A DNA stretch of 64,000 bases from Rotaria sp. Silwood1 (Eukaryota; Rotifera; Eurotatoria; Philodinida; Philodinidae), in assembly GCA_905250075.1 (NCBI GenBank), contig CAJNOP010000331.1:62001-126000 (forward strand). The letters run 5' to 3'. Shown here piece after piece: positions 1 through 11,405 of the stretch (positions within the stretch are counted from its first letter, which is position 1; each line of letters starts with the position of its first letter). The translations under genes were made by a program, and so were the position numbers. The notes under the pieces are model-generated. The model worked only from the letters and a program-made list of their open reading frames with translations. It searched no databases and was not told where the DNA came from.

Positions 1-1596
1 ACTGTAAAGACTTATCAATTTGATTTTATTAAATAATAATCATAAAAAAAAATTCTTTTGTTTTTTTCTAGTGTACAATTACTTGTTGAATTACAACGTA
101 TTGGTAGTACAACAATATATGGAAATTTAAATAAAATTATTTTAGCAACAAAACGTTGGTCACTTATTGAAACACGTTTATATATTAAAGTTATTCTTGA
201 ACATTTACAATTAAAAGATTTAACATCAACAATATGTTTAGAATTAAAATCTATTTATCATTGTTTATGGTGGTTTGATGATAAAAATTATTGTGGATTT
301 CGAATATGGTCAAATGCCAAAGGACAAATTGATGATAATATTGATAATAATGATGAAGAAGAAACTATATTTGATTGGAATATGATTGTTTATTTACCAC
401 GTGTTGTTCAAGATTATTTTGAAACGATTATGTAAGAAGTGTTTCTTTTTTTTATAAACAATAATTTAAAGAGATTTATCGTTTAAACTGAGAACTCATA
501 TCCTTTCGTTTTTTTTACATTTCTGCTTATAAGAATGGAACATACTTGGAACTGTTGAACTAGAAAGTTCCAAACTGACAAAGTCCAATCAGAGTTATAT
601 TAGTTATTATATTGTATGCCTTCGTAGAACTGAAGTAATAGACTGTTTCTCGAAAGAATTAATTGTTTCATATTTGAATCTTAAAAGAGTTATTCTGACA
701 AACTATTATGTTCTATTTAAGGATTGGTTTTGCTCGTTCAATATATGATCGTCTTCGTGATGAATATAAAGAAGCAACATCAATAACACAAACAAATTTA
801 CCAGTCAAAGTTCTTGAATATTGTCGTGGTTTATTTACTGATGAACTTTATCAACAATTAATGTCTGTAACAAATCAAATCGAACGAAAATTAACAAAAA
901 GTGATTTTGATTCAACATTACCAACACCATTATCAAGTACAAGTCCAGCACTTGAATTTGTTAAATCTGTTTGTTGTCTTCTATTTCTTTTACATGATAT
1001 GCATGATGATGTTATGAATCTTCGACGAGATTTACTTAAATTACTTAAACTTAGCGAGTAAATTAATCAGAAAATTTTTCTTGTTTTTGTTTTTCACTTT
1101 CTTTCTTTCTTTCTTTCTTTTGTTTAGATATTCTGAAATGACAACAACAAATCTTTCATCTTTAACATCATTTGTTATACCACAACTTGTTTGTTCAAAT
1201 TGTAATCATTATCGTGATATTGATTTATATCGTGAAATAAATTCAACAATTGATAAAGATTCTGATGATGAACAATATCGACAATATCAATATACATGTA
1301 ATCAATGTCATACAGCTTATGATCAAACAGTTATTGAACAATATTTATTAAATCATTTACAAACACTTGTATTAGAAAATGTTCTTCAAGATGCTATTTG
1401 TAATAAATGTCATTTTGTTCGAAATGTTTATTATAAAGTATATTGTGATTGTGGAGAATTATATCAAAATTTACATACAACAAGACTTTTAAATGATACA
1501 TGTATTATATTATCACAAATTGCATCAAAACATCAAATGATAGCTCTTCAACAACAAATACAATTTCTTAATCGACTTAATCATTGGAATGAGTAA
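1..1596 (+). CDS. POLE: DNA polymerase epsilon catalytic subunit, C-terminal exons (partial)
   Basis: This is the 3' end of the gene for the leading-strand replicative polymerase; the rest lies left of the window. I place exons at 72-431, 722-1057 and 1128-1596, joined by GT-AG introns (4-71, 432-721, 1058-1127) that keep frame (reading ...ETIM/IGFARS and KLSE/YSEM). The last exon carries the paired C-terminal cysteine modules: CSNC and CNQC (zinc module A), then CNKC and YCDC (module B, which holds an Fe-S cluster or zinc in this family), ending in HWNE-stop at 1594-1596. The phrase HYRDIDLYR before module A is typical of the family. The C-terminal domain binds the B subunit and anchors the holoenzyme at the fork. 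An AATAAA lies near 1620. The intron before the last exon has a (CTTT)n polypyrimidine tract. I am confident of the family and fairly confident of the splice sites. Confidence 0.9.
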
Positions 1597-2265
1597 CTTG
1601 TGTGATTTTTTTTTGTGAAATAAATATGTTACGTAGATCTATTTTTTTTGTATGATTAAATATATATATATATGAATGATGATGATGAAAAATCATATCT
1701 TACTATGATAATACTTATTTGATACTGTAAATTTTGAATAGAAAAAGAATTATTATTTTGTTTACTATGCTTCACCTTTTGAATATAATAGTCATCAAAG
1801 GATCTGACAAAAACAATCTGGGGTGAAGTCTCAGCCATCATGAAAGCTAATTACGAGGTTATGTTATCATATCGATAGTGAGTACCTAAGAGTAGTATGT
1901 TGGGTCTCTGTGACTTTTCACATAATCGAAACGATTTGAAATTGCCCTCAATCGACCCAACAATTAACTCTACATCAATTGATACGTGAATTTAAAAAGT
2001 TTAAGAATGGGCAAATTTCTGATTTTATATGATTCCGTCCTTACCCGTTACGTTCTCTCATCTATAGTAAACTAGTCAAACAATGTATAAATGTGATGTG
2101 CTACATGTGCGCTATACATCAAAACAATCATCCATTCTTTTTTCTTTCTTTCTTTCGCTTTCTTTCAATCAATTGCTCATAGAACGAAAAATGATGATAG
2201 TTTATGATACAAGTCGTGTAAAATGCAAAAAATGTTAAATTCAGGCAAAATTTCTTCACCTGTTT
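1597..2265. other. Intergenic, no gene seen
   Basis: AT-rich DNA after the polymerase gene, with a (TA)n run near 1660. The first 200 bases are also found, diverged, after the pseudocopy at 12.8-13.03 kb. No coding exon is convincing. Confidence 0.5.
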
Positions 2266-2738
2266 TATGCAAAGTTAGATAGTGCTCGTCCAGCTGACTA
2301 AAAACATATGTTTTGACTTTTCTTCAAGTTTTTTGAGAAAGAAAATCGAATTTTTTCAATAGTTCTGTATAATTCACTTTTTCGATGTTAACGAAACTTT
2401 TCATTCTCTTAAAACTGTGAAATGAACATATTCGGATCCCTCGTGAAAAACTACATATACGACACATATTTCTAAAATATTTATAAACACAACAGAAATA
2501 CGTGTCATATATGCAGTTTTTCACAAAGCATTCGAATATGTCCATTTTACAATATTAAGAGAGTGAAAAGTTTCGTTAAAACTGAATAAATGAATCAGTT
2601 CTTCAGCATTAAAAGCGTTTTCGTAGGAAAAATGAATTATGCAAGACCATCGAGAAAATTTGATTTTTTTTTATCAGAAAGCTTGTAAAGAAACAAAAAC
2701 GAAAATATTTTTAGTCAGCTTCTCGAGCTCTATCTAAT
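2266..2738. repeat. Foldback (inverted repeat) element
   Basis: The left arm (about 2266-2475) reappears as its reverse complement at about 2487-2738. Shared blocks include GTTAACGAAACTTTTCA on the left against TTTAACGAAACTTTTCA from the right, and AGCTGACTAAAAA on both. The right arm has an extra stretch of some 50 bases near 2590-2650. The loop is about 12 bases. There is no coding potential beyond shadows of the palindrome. It is probably a non-autonomous foldback transposon; I saw no clear target duplication. Confidence 0.7.
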
Positions 2739-3660
2739 TCTATATGAAATAGCGAAAATGAATTTTACTCGAATTTTGCATTATTTTGTACGTTAGCTTA
2801 TGTTCGCTTATTTTTCATTCTACCAACATACCAAAGTACAAGAAAATAAACAAGAAAAGACGTCACCATTGTGTTTTTGTCTTCATTAATCATGTGCATT
2901 TTCCCACATGTTTGTTTATGTAAAAACAGTAATATATGTAATAGCAACTAATGTTTATCTTCATTATTTTGCCTTGTTTTTGGGTTTTTAGTTTTGATAA
3001 ATATCTGATCGATTCTTAATTTGAACAAACTAACACAATATTTTCTAATGTATCTCTGTGCAAATAAATAGTTGCAGCCTGTATTTTAAATATATCATTA
3101 TCGATAAAAATATATTAAAATTAAATAAGTATATGTTTTGAAGATGCTTGGAGTCTTCTATGATCGAATGTATTTATGATTTTGTTGGCACTTTTGCACT
3201 ATCAAAATAAATTGAGTGCAATGAGCGCGCCATCATCACGATATTTCTACCGACTCGATTTTGTGACTATCATCAAAATATATCTTTTCAATATCGCATC
3301 ATGATAAATACAACTATTGCAAAAGTAGATCTATATTTTAATAGATCGTGATTTCATCTATAACTCGCTATATTGATCTATTGTTTTGCATTTGTTTATC
3401 AAAAAAAGAATTTAAGTAGTAATGTGAATTATGATTAATCAGTGAGAGACTTATAAAATTAATCAATTCAATGATTGATCAGTAAACTATTTAAACTGTC
3501 AGTTATTGATTAATTACTCTTATATATAGGTTTTAAAACCGTTAAATACAATTCATCAACAGTCGATGATATTAACAAATCAGTGCAAAAAAAATGAAAT
3601 GATTATTAAGTAAATTATTATTCATTTTTTCCTTTAGCTCGTGACCATATTTTCTCTTTC
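2739..3660. other. Intergenic, AT-rich, no gene seen
   Basis: Very AT-rich DNA with repeated small motifs around TATCGAT and GATCTAT between 3100 and 3400. I see no exon, RNA gene or clear repeat family. Confidence 0.4.
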
Positions 3661-4770
3661 TATTCACCTGATTATTTTCCTCGTTATATTTTGTGAATAA
3701 AAAGAATGATTGTTTTAACGCTTCTGAGTACTCGTTACCTAAAACAAACGAAGAAAAAAACATGTCGACTTCCTTTCTGCTCACTGTCTTTATCTATTCC
3801 CATTGTATAAATAGTGAGTATGCTTCAAATAAAAATGACATCTCGCATTTACAAAATTTGATATATTTTAACTATAGAAGCAGTACAAGTCTCTCAATTT
3901 ATGAAAACAAAGTATCAGATGAAGAGGTGGTCGAAGAAAATCATGGAATTAATGGACATAAAACAACCCTCAAAGCAAGGAATTAAAATATTGAAAAAAA
4001 AAGAATGCAGTTGATAATGCTGGGAAAGAAGAAGCATCAACTGAACAATCTCAATGTATCGCAAGTATTTATCTGTTATATCATGTATAATAGTGATAAA
4101 ATAATTGCTTATAAAACTGAACATGAACATGAAGATCATATTGACACAATTCTTGGTATCGATGAAAATGTTTTAAAGTATATAAAAGACTCATTTTATG
4201 ATGATTTAAAGAAAACAAAACTAATTCGTCGAACGCTTCAATCAAGAAAAATGGATGTGCCAACATTATTCATACCTGGAAAATTATCCTCGCTATTATA
4301 AAAAAAAAGGGAAAGTTGGTTCACAATAAAATAAATCTCGATTCATTCTAACAATGTTGTAAACATAATCAAAATATTCGAATTGATGAAATCGAATCTA
4401 TTGCTGTATCAGACAAGATACAATATGATGATGAAGAATATGAAGATGATAGTGGAAATTAATTTCGTATCTTTGCATTATCTGTTCGTTTGCTCATCGT
4501 TGCATCTATGTTACAACATATATCTGCTAATAGTACTTATACATTAGTATAACAAGGTTCTGCAGTACTAGTTGTTGGAAAAACTTGCTATAATCTTCAA
4601 ATTGGTATTCACAACAGGTATGTATGGGTGTGACTTCTTGTTTGAAATCTTCCAAACCACAAACAGCAGAAAATACAGAACTGATCAGTGAGAAAAGAAA
4701 TGGAGATAGAAAAGCAAAGATTAAATCTGCTTTCTTAGTAAAATAATTCAATTTTATTTCGTTTTCTTTT
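3660..4770 (+). pseudogene. Left arm of large inverted repeat; decayed copy of an unknown gene
   Basis: This segment is the reverse complement, with much divergence, of 5345-6195 plus 6658-6730. The best-preserved coding trace (about 4120-4300) reads EHEDHIDTILGIDENVLKYI and the other arm reads DTVRDIDENARRYVEDLSND, so both descend from one protein-coding sequence now broken by stops and shifts. A second conserved block sits at 4527-4751 and is matched at about 5350-5560. I do not recognise the protein. It could be a decayed transposon gene or a duplicated host gene; the inverted arrangement favours a transposon or a break-induced palindrome. Confidence 0.55.
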
Positions 4771-5344
4771 GCAATTATTCTTTAAACCTTTTATTTATGT
4801 TTTGGTTACTTGATTTATTTAAATTTATTTTCTACAAGCGCATCTTATTTTTCTACTAATGAATTTTTTTTTAGTGATATATATTAAAATTTTCCACTGC
4901 CATTTATATTTAATATATTGACTATTTTACAATTAATTACTGATAAACTGAAATCGAGAGAGTCACTGAATAATATCGATTTCAATTACAGTCGTTAATA
5001 GCTGGGAAGTTCGAAGGCATTTCGAAGTTTAATAATATATTATATAAAATTTTGACTAAAATAAAAAGAACAATGCCGAAACTGAGATTTATAAAGCACT
5101 ACCATTTAAGTAGTCGGTAAAACAGATGAAATGACCAGTAAAACAATATGTTAGTCGTCAGTATAGATGTTAAACGGTCAACTCTCAAACTGCCAGTAGT
5201 TAATTGTAAAATGGTCAGTATCTTAAATGTAACTAGCTGTGAAAAATACAAAGTTTAGCAGTAGAAAACTAAGATTTACCTATAGAAAATAAATGTTAAA
5301 TCAAAGAACCACAGAATAAATAAGAAGTTTAAAGAATACTCGAA
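4771..5344. other. Spacer between inverted repeat arms
   Basis: Non-coding spacer. At 5110-5240 a short motif recurs several times in diverged form (AGTAGTCGGTAAAACAG, GACCAGTAAAACAATA, TCGTCAGTATAGATGTTAAA, GGTCAGTATC), which looks like an imperfect minisatellite. Confidence 0.4.
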
Positions 5345-6790
5345 AAAAACACAAAATAAAATTGAATTACTTTACTAATAAAGCAGATTTAGCCTTTACT
5401 AGCCTATCTTTTTTTCATTTCTCACTGATCAGCTCTGTCTTTACTGCTATTGGTGATTTAGAATACTTCAAACAAAAAATCACACCTATCCGTACCTATT
5501 ATGAATAACAATTTGAAGATTACAGCAACTTGTTTCAATAACTAGTACTGGATAAAAATACAAAATTAGTTTCCACCATCATCTTCATATTCTTCATGAT
5601 ATTATATCTTGTATGATACAACAATAGATTCGATTCCATCAATTGGAATATTTTGATTATGTTCACGACATTGATTGAATTAAGCTAAACTTATTTGATT
5701 GCGAATCAAACTTCCTTTTTACTATAATCGAGAAGGTAATTCTTCAGATGTGAAAATGTTTGCACATTCATTTTTCTCGATATAGGTGCTTGAAGAATTA
5801 CGTTTTGTTCTCTTTAAACCATCATTAGATAAATCTTCTACATACCTTCTAGCGTTTTCATCGATATCACGGACTGTGTCATTTTGATATTCGCGTTCAG
5901 CTAACCTTTCATGAATGGATATTTTATCAGTATCTGCATGATATAGCAGACAAATACTTGCAAGACTTTGAGAGCACGACGTCTAGCTTTCTCCCATTTT
6001 CTATATAGTTTGTTTAATATTTTGACCATTGACTTTCAATTGATGCTTCTGTTTCTTTGGCATTATCGAATTCACCTTTTTTAACCCAACATTTTGATTG
6101 GATTTTTTGTGAATGCTCTTTTACTTCTATCTATACCATGATCTTCTCCCAACATCTTTTCATCTGATACTTTGCTTTCATATATTGAAGAAGGCTAGAG
6201 CATATCCCCCCTATCAGAGAGAAATTATTCCACTTCAAGCAGAAAGGCTTCAACCACATAGAATCAGAAAGAAACGTTTTTTTACAAGCACACTACCTTC
6301 ATTCGACCACATCACTACAAGAGAAAACGAACAATAACAAGGAGAATTATTCCATCCATGTCTCCATTCACAATCAGAAATCGAAAAGACTTAGAGAGAC
6401 ATGGATCATTTTACTTTTTTCATTTTAAGGGATGTTTCTAGTAATAGATTATAAGTATATATTTTTTTTTCTTTTTATTCTTTCTTTCGATTTCTCCTTG
6501 ATATGTATGACTTTATGTGGGGTGAAGCATTTTCCCATAAAGTGGAACAACTTCCCCCATCGACTGGTCCAATTGTTCACTGCTGATATTGGGAACCTTA
6601 AAATACTTCCACAGTTACAAATACATCAAATTTTATAAATACGAAATGTGTTATTTTTATTTACAGACTACTCACTATTTATATAATGGAGATAGATAAA
6701 GACAGTGAGTAGAGAGGAAGTTGACATGCTTTTATATTTTATTCTAATGTATTGAGTTTTATCGTTCCGGAAAAATAGATTTTTTATTAA
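5345..6790 (-). pseudogene. Right arm of large inverted repeat; decayed copy of the same unknown gene
   Basis: Read on the minus strand this matches 3660-4770. It preserves a better frame in one part: at about 5900-5720 it reads DENARRYVEDLSNDGLKRTK and continues to a stop near 5715. Homology to the left arm stops near 6195 and resumes at 6658-6730 (GACAGTGAGTAGAGAGGAAG against CTTCCTTTCTGCTCACTGTC on the left). The 6200-6655 stretch is therefore an insertion in this arm or a deletion in the other. Confidence 0.55.
6200..6655. repeat. Insertion in the inverted repeat, partly a dispersed repeat
   Basis: Interrupts the right arm. Its 6495-6600 part matches 35805-35905: both contain TCCTTGATATGTA, GACTTTA-GTGGG, and a stretch around CCAATTGT-CACTGCTG. 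The translated traces resemble each other (FPHRLVQLFTAD here, FPDRLIQLSTAG there), so the family may once have been coding. No terminal repeats were seen. Confidence 0.5.
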
Positions 6791-7254
6791 GGTAGATAAA
6801 AAGAAACGGGCTTCTTTATAAGTAAATGAGTTTAGATGCTAGCTATGTTTGTTGTGTAAACTTAGAAAAAACAGAGCACAAACAATCAAATCTGTCCTAT
6901 ATTGTATCAAAAAAGTTAGAATAAAAATCAGAGTGAAGTTAATTAAAACATGATTAAAAATAGATTATAATGAAAAATCATCGCAGAAGTGGTAATTTTA
7001 TGAATTATACTGATTAGTTCTAGTTCTAATAGATAAAAACTTGATGAAAACAATTTATAATCATTGAAAGAAACAGAAAAAAAAATTAGTCGATGATTGT
7101 TTATTTATTACAAAGAAAAGAGATAAGTTGAAAAGAGTTAAATAAATAATAGGAGAAAGATTGTTTATAATTGTAAATTTAAACACCTATGTAAAAACTA
7201 CAGCAAAAGTAAGCTTGAAGTCGATTATAAAAGCTTGTCATTGTGGCTTCATAG
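6791..7254. other. Intergenic, no gene seen
   Basis: A-rich, low-complexity DNA without a supported feature. Confidence 0.4.
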
Positions 7255-7895
7255 AGGTCAAAGGATAAAACTCACAAACGTTGACTGTTATAACATGCTA
7301 TATTTTGAAAGAGGTTAACATAATTAATTGATTTTAAAAAGACCAACGTATTAACCTGCTATAAGCATTGTTTTAATCGATCAGTAAACTTCTGAGAATA
7401 CTATCCTTTCTCTCGACGAACTTTGATATGCACTATTAAGTTTTGCCTAAACTTAGAATCGAATTAGTTCATACTTTTCTAGATTGGTCCTATTCTGACT
7501 TTGTTAGATCAATAATACCACCACTTTATTGATTGGCACCTAAGATAAGAGCGTTCTGCTGCATTAAATATCAAACTCTGCAGTATTTGGACTAATTAGA
7601 CTTAAGGGTCGAAATCTTAGATTTCTTGGATGCTGAGAAAAGTTCTGGAAAGTTCCATAATGATTCAAGCACAGTTATCACTTACGACTATTTTCGAGTT
7701 ACTATGAAAGCGTACTCGTTGGTCGCTTACCTTCCCTATTTCCTCCGTTGCTATGGAAACGTATCCGATAATCTTTGTCTGTTTTCATTCAACTCTCAGT
7801 TTCTAGTGCCCAGAGGATAGAAGTCACAGAGAACTCTACTTAAACTTTTAGTTACTATTCATTTTTGAAGAAAATATGCTCGAGTTTCACAAAAT
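7255..7895 (+). repeat. Direct repeat, copy 1, upstream of the glycosyltransferase gene
   Basis: About 640 bases that recur, diverged, in the same orientation at 10555-11400. Shared blocks include TATCCTTTCTCTCGACGAAC, CTAAACTTAGAAT, TTGGTCCTATTCT, GAAATCTTAGAT and GAAAATATGC. The only open frame inside is short and not convincing. Confidence 0.75.
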
Positions 7896-8193
7896 TACTA
7901 AAGGTAGATTAAAATCATACTCTTTTGGTCATGTTTTTTACTATTTTGTGCCCAATTCTCATGAAAATAACTGAGAAAATCAAGAATGTGGATCTTAAGT
8001 GTGAGGATATGTCTTTTATGTAATCACTCCCGCAAATTCTATATCCAAATCTACATCCACACTGACCCGTGCCAAAATGAAAATAATGATAATTCGCAAT
8101 GTACTCACTAGTTTAACCAAACATATTTTTGGAAGTGTTAAGATCGATCTGCATCAACCAAGACTTTGACTTCTCATCGTACATATTTGCCTT

Positions 8194-9870
8194 GTGCATT
8201 ATTGGTGCAAAATGTCAATTGGATATCAAACAATATTGATCTATCTTATGCAGAACTCAACTCATTTCCATCCAACACACACAGTGCGACCCATAACTAT
8301 CAATCTTGATGTAACAATAGCACTCTTCATTTTACTGTGGATTATCAGTAACATTAACAGTTTCGTACAAGTCATTTTGCGTTTTTGTTTTCCAGCTAAA
8401 GTTCATCCTACACTCTACGATGTATTACCGTCACCACCAAACATTATTGATTACCCGTTTGTTGCTGTTCAGTTACCGATGAGGAATGAAATCGAATGCT
8501 GTGCATTCGTCATTGAGTGTGCTTGCAATCTCGATTGGCCTAAAACACGATTACTCGTTCAAGTGCTTGATGACTCGACCGACAAACATGCCATGGCACT
8601 TATTGATCAGTGTGTTGATAAGTGGAGCCAACAGGGCGTGCAAATCAACGTCGTTCGTCGTCCTGACCGAAAAGGATTCAAAGCAGGCAACCTGATACAC
8701 GGTATGAACTTTATTCCGCATGCTACTTATATTGCCATATTTGATGCTGACTTTTTACCAACACCTGACTTTCTCTTACGAACAGTACCCACATTGATTA
8801 AAGATCCACTTGTAGCTTTCGTTCAGGCACGATGGACATTTACCAATCCCAAAGAGTCATTCCTCACACGTATGCAAGATATTTGGTTCAATTATCATCA
8901 TAAATGCGAACAAGAGGGTACTTATCGTGCATCTCTCTTCTTCGGTTTCAATGGTACAGGTGGAATTTGGCGTAAATCGGCCATCGACCAGTGCAGCGGT
9001 TGGCATACAGACACACTCGTCGAAGACATGGATCTGTCTCTTCGAGCTCATTTGAATGGCTGGCGTTCAGTTTATATGGAAGATGTAGAGTGTCTAAACG
9101 AAATACCACCAACATTGTCTGCCTATCTTTCCCAACAGCACCGATGGACTAGTGGTCCAATGCAAATCGTCCGAAAAATGAGTATGCATGTGATTCAAGC
9201 AGAAAAAATATGTTTCACAAAAAAATTATGGTGTTTATGGTTTCTATTTCGGCAAATATTCCCTCTTGTGAACTATATTTTATTGATATTACTAATTCCG
9301 ATCATTATCTGGATGCAAATGCCAAACACCGTCTGTTGGAAATTTCTGCTGGGGGTGGGGCTCTTCTATTTACCCATTTTGGTTTTTACGCCAAACGAAC
9401 TTCGTCTGATTGTCCCCTATGTGGTCTTTACGAATGCCATCTTTCTACACAAGTCTCGTGCCATCATTGCCGGATTATTCAATCAAGAATCTACTAAGAA
9501 GTGGATCGTAACACCCAAGTACAATTGTACTAATGATGCACCAACTCAACAATTGACAGAAGGGCATGTGTCCAAACTACCTGGAAGTACCATATCGCCA
9601 TTGATAGCAAACATAAAACCGACAATATCCGTTCGTTTTTTATCTTCCTACGAAGCTATTTATGTTCTTGTTCCATCAATTTGCGATCGTATCTATAAAA
9701 TAGTGAGATCGTTTCGATTCTACAAATTGAACTTCATTACGGCTCTCTATTTGTTCTCTCTTGGAAGCTTTGCGTTCTTCAGCAAACAGTACGTCGTTGG
9801 TGCTTACAGTATTTTGAATGGACTCATGTTTGCAGTACTCTCAGTTGGTGCCATAGGACGCTTCGAATAG
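8194..9870 (+). CDS. Family 2 glycosyltransferase, cellulose synthase-like (CslA/CslC type), intronless
   Basis: A 558-residue membrane glycosyltransferase expected to polymerise a beta-linked polysaccharide from nucleotide sugars. The GT2 catalytic signature is complete: DDS at residues 126-128, DAD at 184-186 (metal binding), VED with catalytic Asp 278, and QQHRW at 314-318. The text around them (LVQVLDDSTD, QARWTFTNP, FFGFNGTGGIWR) is close to plant mannan/xyloglucan-backbone synthases (CslA/CslC) and their bacterial relatives. One membrane segment lies near residues 40-62; at least four follow the catalytic part (about 353-373, 383-400 and two near the C-terminus). The second Met (residue 7) is an alternative start. 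AATAAA follows at 9891. The gene has no intron and is visibly richer in GC than its surroundings, which suggests acquisition from a non-animal source. The substrate cannot be told from sequence. Confidence 0.9.
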   Translation: MHYWCKMSIGYQTILIYLMQNSTHFHPTHTVRPITINLDVTIALFILLWIISNINSFVQVILRFCFPAKVHPTLYDVLPSPPNIIDYPFVAVQLPMRNEIECCAFVIECACNLDWPKTRLLVQVLDDSTDKHAMALIDQCVDKWSQQGVQINVVRRPDRKGFKAGNLIHGMNFIPHATYIAIFDADFLPTPDFLLRTVPTLIKDPLVAFVQARWTFTNPKESFLTRMQDIWFNYHHKCEQEGTYRASLFFGFNGTGGIWRKSAIDQCSGWHTDTLVEDMDLSLRAHLNGWRSVYMEDVECLNEIPPTLSAYLSQQHRWTSGPMQIVRKMSMHVIQAEKICFTKKLWCLWFLFRQIFPLVNYILLILLIPIIIWMQMPNTVCWKFLLGVGLFYLPILVFTPNELRLIVPYVVFTNAIFLHKSRAIIAGLFNQESTKKWIVTPKYNCTNDAPTQQLTEGHVSKLPGSTISPLIANIKPTISVRFLSSYEAIYVLVPSICDRIYKIVRSFRFYKLNFITALYLFSLGSFAFFSKQYVVGAYSILNGLMFAVLSVGAIGRFE

Positions 9871-10554
9871 AAAAATACTATATTGACTTCAATAAATATG
9901 ACACAACAATATTTGTAAACGAACTATTTTTTTCATCCCATGATTAAGACACTTTAAAATGCTAGGACTTTGTCCTAGAGTCTTGTGAGACTGTTTCGAA
10001 TCCCGAAAAATCCCATTTGTCCCATCGCGCGATATAATTGGGACAGTGTTGTGAAAAAAACCGATGTCTGGATTTTTACTAATCTGTAAATCAAACATGT
10101 ACATTTTAAATTGTTTATTTCTGCCAAGTATCTTAACATTTCAAAAAATTACAAAAAAAGAATATTGAGCAGTGTTTTAACACGAGAGTCGTGCGAGCCA
10201 ATGCCAAATCCTGTTTGTCTCACAGGTCTCTACTTTGTTCATATGTAATATTCAATTAGTTCTTCATTGTATCAAATTGTCGGCTCATTTAGTTAACATG
10301 ATCAACGGAGAGGTACTAAATAGTAGGTGTGGGTAGGTATATCGATGGGTCGTGTTGCTGCATCGTACAGTATGGCAGAGTAATAAACCTTTTAAGAGTT
10401 CATGAAAGAATTTATCAAACATTTAAACTTACTGTTGAAATCTTGAATTGACAGAGACTAAAAGAGTTCCACTGTTTAGGTCAACTTAACATCATATAGT
10501 TTGATTAATCTAAATCTAAAGAAAAAAATTTCTCAGTGTAGTGCTATGTGGAGC
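9871..10554. other. 3' flank of the glycosyltransferase gene
   Basis: Non-coding. A short G-rich stretch around 10324-10340 (GGTGTGGGTAGG) resembles half of the TGTGGG loci seen further right, but has no CCCACA partner nearby. Confidence 0.4.
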
Positions 10555-11405
10555 AAAAACAATGGAATTGACAAACTCTGACTGTTATAAATTTATGATC
10601 TATTTTGAAAGAAGTAATATAATTAATTTATAGAAAAAAATCCAAATGATTAAATTATAGTTATAACAATTTTTATAGTTCATATACATACGCTCTTAGA
10701 ATGTATCATTCTAAAAGTGTTTACATTTAGAATTACTACTCTACCAATTTATTTGTTTCATTTAATGTTGTTATGCTGACAACAGTTATTTGTATTGTCA
10801 GATACATTTCCAATATATAACTTTTCTCATATTGATAATATATATGATACATAGCATAGGAAGTGACAAGCATCTTTTTTTCTTTATAACATCGATTGAA
10901 CCAGCATATTAATCTGGTATACAAATTGACTGAATCGATCAGTAAACTTTTGAGCACATTATCCTTTCTCTCGACGAACTTTGACACGTACTGTTGATTT
11001 TTGTCTAAACTTAGAATTCAATTAGTTCATGCTTTTCTATGTTGGTCCTATTCTACCTCTGCTAGATCAATAATACTACTACCGTACTAAGTAACACCTA
11101 CAATAAGACCATTCAGCTGCCTTAAATATGAAAATCTGCAATATTTGAACTAATGAGAATTAATGGTAGAAATCTTAGATCTACTGAATGCTTAGGAAGA
11201 CTCCGAAAAGTTCCTGAATGATCTAAGTACTGTTATTATCAACATGCATTGTCTCGTTGTTATGGAAACATATCTGATAATCTTTGCCTCTCTCCATCCG
11301 ACTGCTAACACCTAGGGGAGTAACTCGGGAAGGAAGGGGCAAAAACCTCTATTTAAACGTTCGCTGACTATATTTTGTTCGAAAATATGCGTGAGTTCCA
11401 CAAAG
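10555..11405 (+). repeat. Direct repeat, copy 2, downstream of the glycosyltransferase gene
   Basis: Diverged second copy of 7255-7895 in the same orientation, longer by roughly 200 bases inserted around 10650-10900. The homology ends at GAAAATATGCGTGAGTTCCA, against GAAAATATGCTCGAGTTTCA in copy 1. The two copies bracket a 2.7-kb interval whose only gene is the glycosyltransferase. Confidence 0.75.

Noticed and set aside
7255..11405. Intact LTR retrotransposon carrying the glycosyltransferase
   Set aside because: The direct repeats are strongly diverged, have no TG...CA ends, primer-binding site or polypurine tract that I can see, and there is no gag/pol text inside; kept only as one hypothesis.
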